Notes under the pieces: generated by a model
The model's input: the letters and a program-made list of their open reading frames with translations, nothing else
Databases searched by the model: none
Told to the model about the DNA's origin: nothing
Assembly (NCBI GenBank): GCA_030669265.1
Contig: DAOVDY010000072.1
Coordinates: forward strand, 1 to 5,417
DNA: 5,417 nt
From: Desulfobacteraceae bacterium
GTDB taxonomy: Bacteria; Desulfobacterota; DSM-4660; Desulfatiglandales; B25-G16
Reading direction: 5' to 3'
Shown here: positions 5,045 to 5,417 of the stretch, one piece after another
Position numbering within the stretch: position 1 is the stretch's first letter
Layout: the number at the start of each line of letters is the position of its first letter
Made by a program: the position numbers and the translations under genes

Positions 5045-5066
5045 CCCGACGATCGGGGCTACAGCC
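5045..5066. repeat. Adjacent small GC-rich palindromes
   Basis: CCCGA-CGA-TCGGG (5045-5057) overlaps by one base GGCT-AC-AGCC (5057-5066). Both are perfect and stand out from AT-rich surroundings. On the minus strand they sit 65-86 nt upstream of the toroid-protein start. They may be a REP-like remnant or an operator/leader hairpin; neither has a T-run, so an intrinsic terminator is unlikely. Confidence 0.4.
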
Positions 5067-5417
5067 ATAACGAAAAATTTTACTTGAATTTGTCTAATTG
5101 AATGGCATCACCAGACATTCTTCCATAAAAAAAGTAGGCAAAAAATTATTTACATTACTATCACCCTCTAAATATTTTTTATATCATAGTTCTCTTACTG
5201 GTGTCCAGAACTTCAGCGCAATATCTTTGCCAGGTCACAGCAGTCAACCTGACAGAATCGCCACTACATTCTCCAAAACGAGGTTGTCATTGATTAAGAC
5301 TGCGCTTTGCCCTTGCTTGTCAAGCAAGAAAGGGCTAAAATTGCAAAATTCGGGTATGATATGGTTACGGGAATGTTTGTAGTAAAAGGCTTTAACAGGG
5401 AGAATCAAGGCAACTTT
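5067..5417 (-). other. Right-edge region without a confident gene; possible decayed minus-strand coding sequence
   Basis: On the minus strand a frame enters from 5417 and is open for 57 codons to a TGA at 5246-5244 (reads VALILPVKAFYYKHSR..., later QSAVLINDNLVLENVVAIL). The same frame is interrupted by two more TGAs, then is open again down to a TAG at 5096-5094 (YKKYLEGDSNVNNFLPTFF...). A second minus frame is open from 5286 to a TAA at 5181-5179 (FGECSGDSVRLTAVTWQRY...). This patchwork could be a gene broken by stops and a frameshift, or chance. I recognise no family. A plus-strand frame at 5098-5382 has no ribosome site and unremarkable composition. Confidence 0.25.
5309..5335. repeat. Near-perfect palindrome CTTGCTTG-T-CAAGCAAG
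   Basis: The 8-bp arms (5312-5319 and 5321-5328) are perfectly complementary around a single T. GCC/GGC extends the pairing at 5309-5311 and 5333-5335 across a 4-nt bulge. There is no T-run on either side, so it is not a typical intrinsic terminator. It could be a protein-binding site or a repeat end; it lies inside the doubtful minus-strand frame. Confidence 0.45.

Noticed and set aside
5098..5382. Plus-strand 94-codon frame
   Set aside because: No Shine-Dalgarno sequence before its ATG, unremarkable composition and no recognised family; kept only as part of the unassigned right-edge region.

Overview
The window looks like part of a mesophilic, AT-leaning Gram-negative bacterial chromosome. 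A sulfate-reducer-like or other deltaproteobacterial (Desulfobacterota) host is my guess, based on gene content: a periplasmic-binding-protein TRAP transporter, a LarA-type (DUF2088) enzyme and an exported terpene-cyclase-fold protein, separated by repeat-rich intergenic DNA. No marker gene here fixes the taxonomy.

Layout. 1-240 (minus) is the N-terminal 80 codons of a LarA/DUF2088-family nickel-pincer racemase-like protein that runs off the left edge. 241-513 is a divergent regulatory region with several inverted repeats. The clearest is TATCTAA-N8-TTAGATA, directly against the -35 of the likely dctP promoter. 514-3464 (plus) is a complete three-gene TRAP operon: dctP (solute-binding protein), dctQ (small membrane subunit) and dctM (large membrane subunit). 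The 92-bp dctP-dctQ gap carries two strong RNA stems that share bases, which suggests attenuation or 3'-end stabilisation. 3465-4002 is a gene-free convergent intergenic region packed with repeats: a GGTGGGTT/AACCCACC element, a 14-bp inverted repeat bounding about 267 bp, and two unrelated arrays with an 8-bp period. 4003-4980 (minus) encodes an exported protein with six QW-like prenyltransferase/squalene-cyclase repeats but no cyclase catalytic motif. 4981-5417 holds its 5' region, small palindromes, and a possibly decayed minus-strand reading frame at the right edge.

How the genes may work together. The TRAP system would use the ion gradient to import an organic anion, probably a carboxylate, because the binding protein keeps the family's conserved arginine. 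LarA relatives isomerise 2-hydroxyacids, so the divergent larA-dctPQM pair plausibly forms an uptake-plus-racemisation or epimerisation module for a 2-hydroxycarboxylate, co-controlled from the shared 273-bp spacer. This is inference from adjacency. The toroid protein is convergent and separated by the repeat block, so it need not belong to the same pathway. Nothing here proves a wholly new system. The most original elements are the overlapping stems inside the operon, the nested octamer repeat block, and the catalytically incomplete exported toroid protein.
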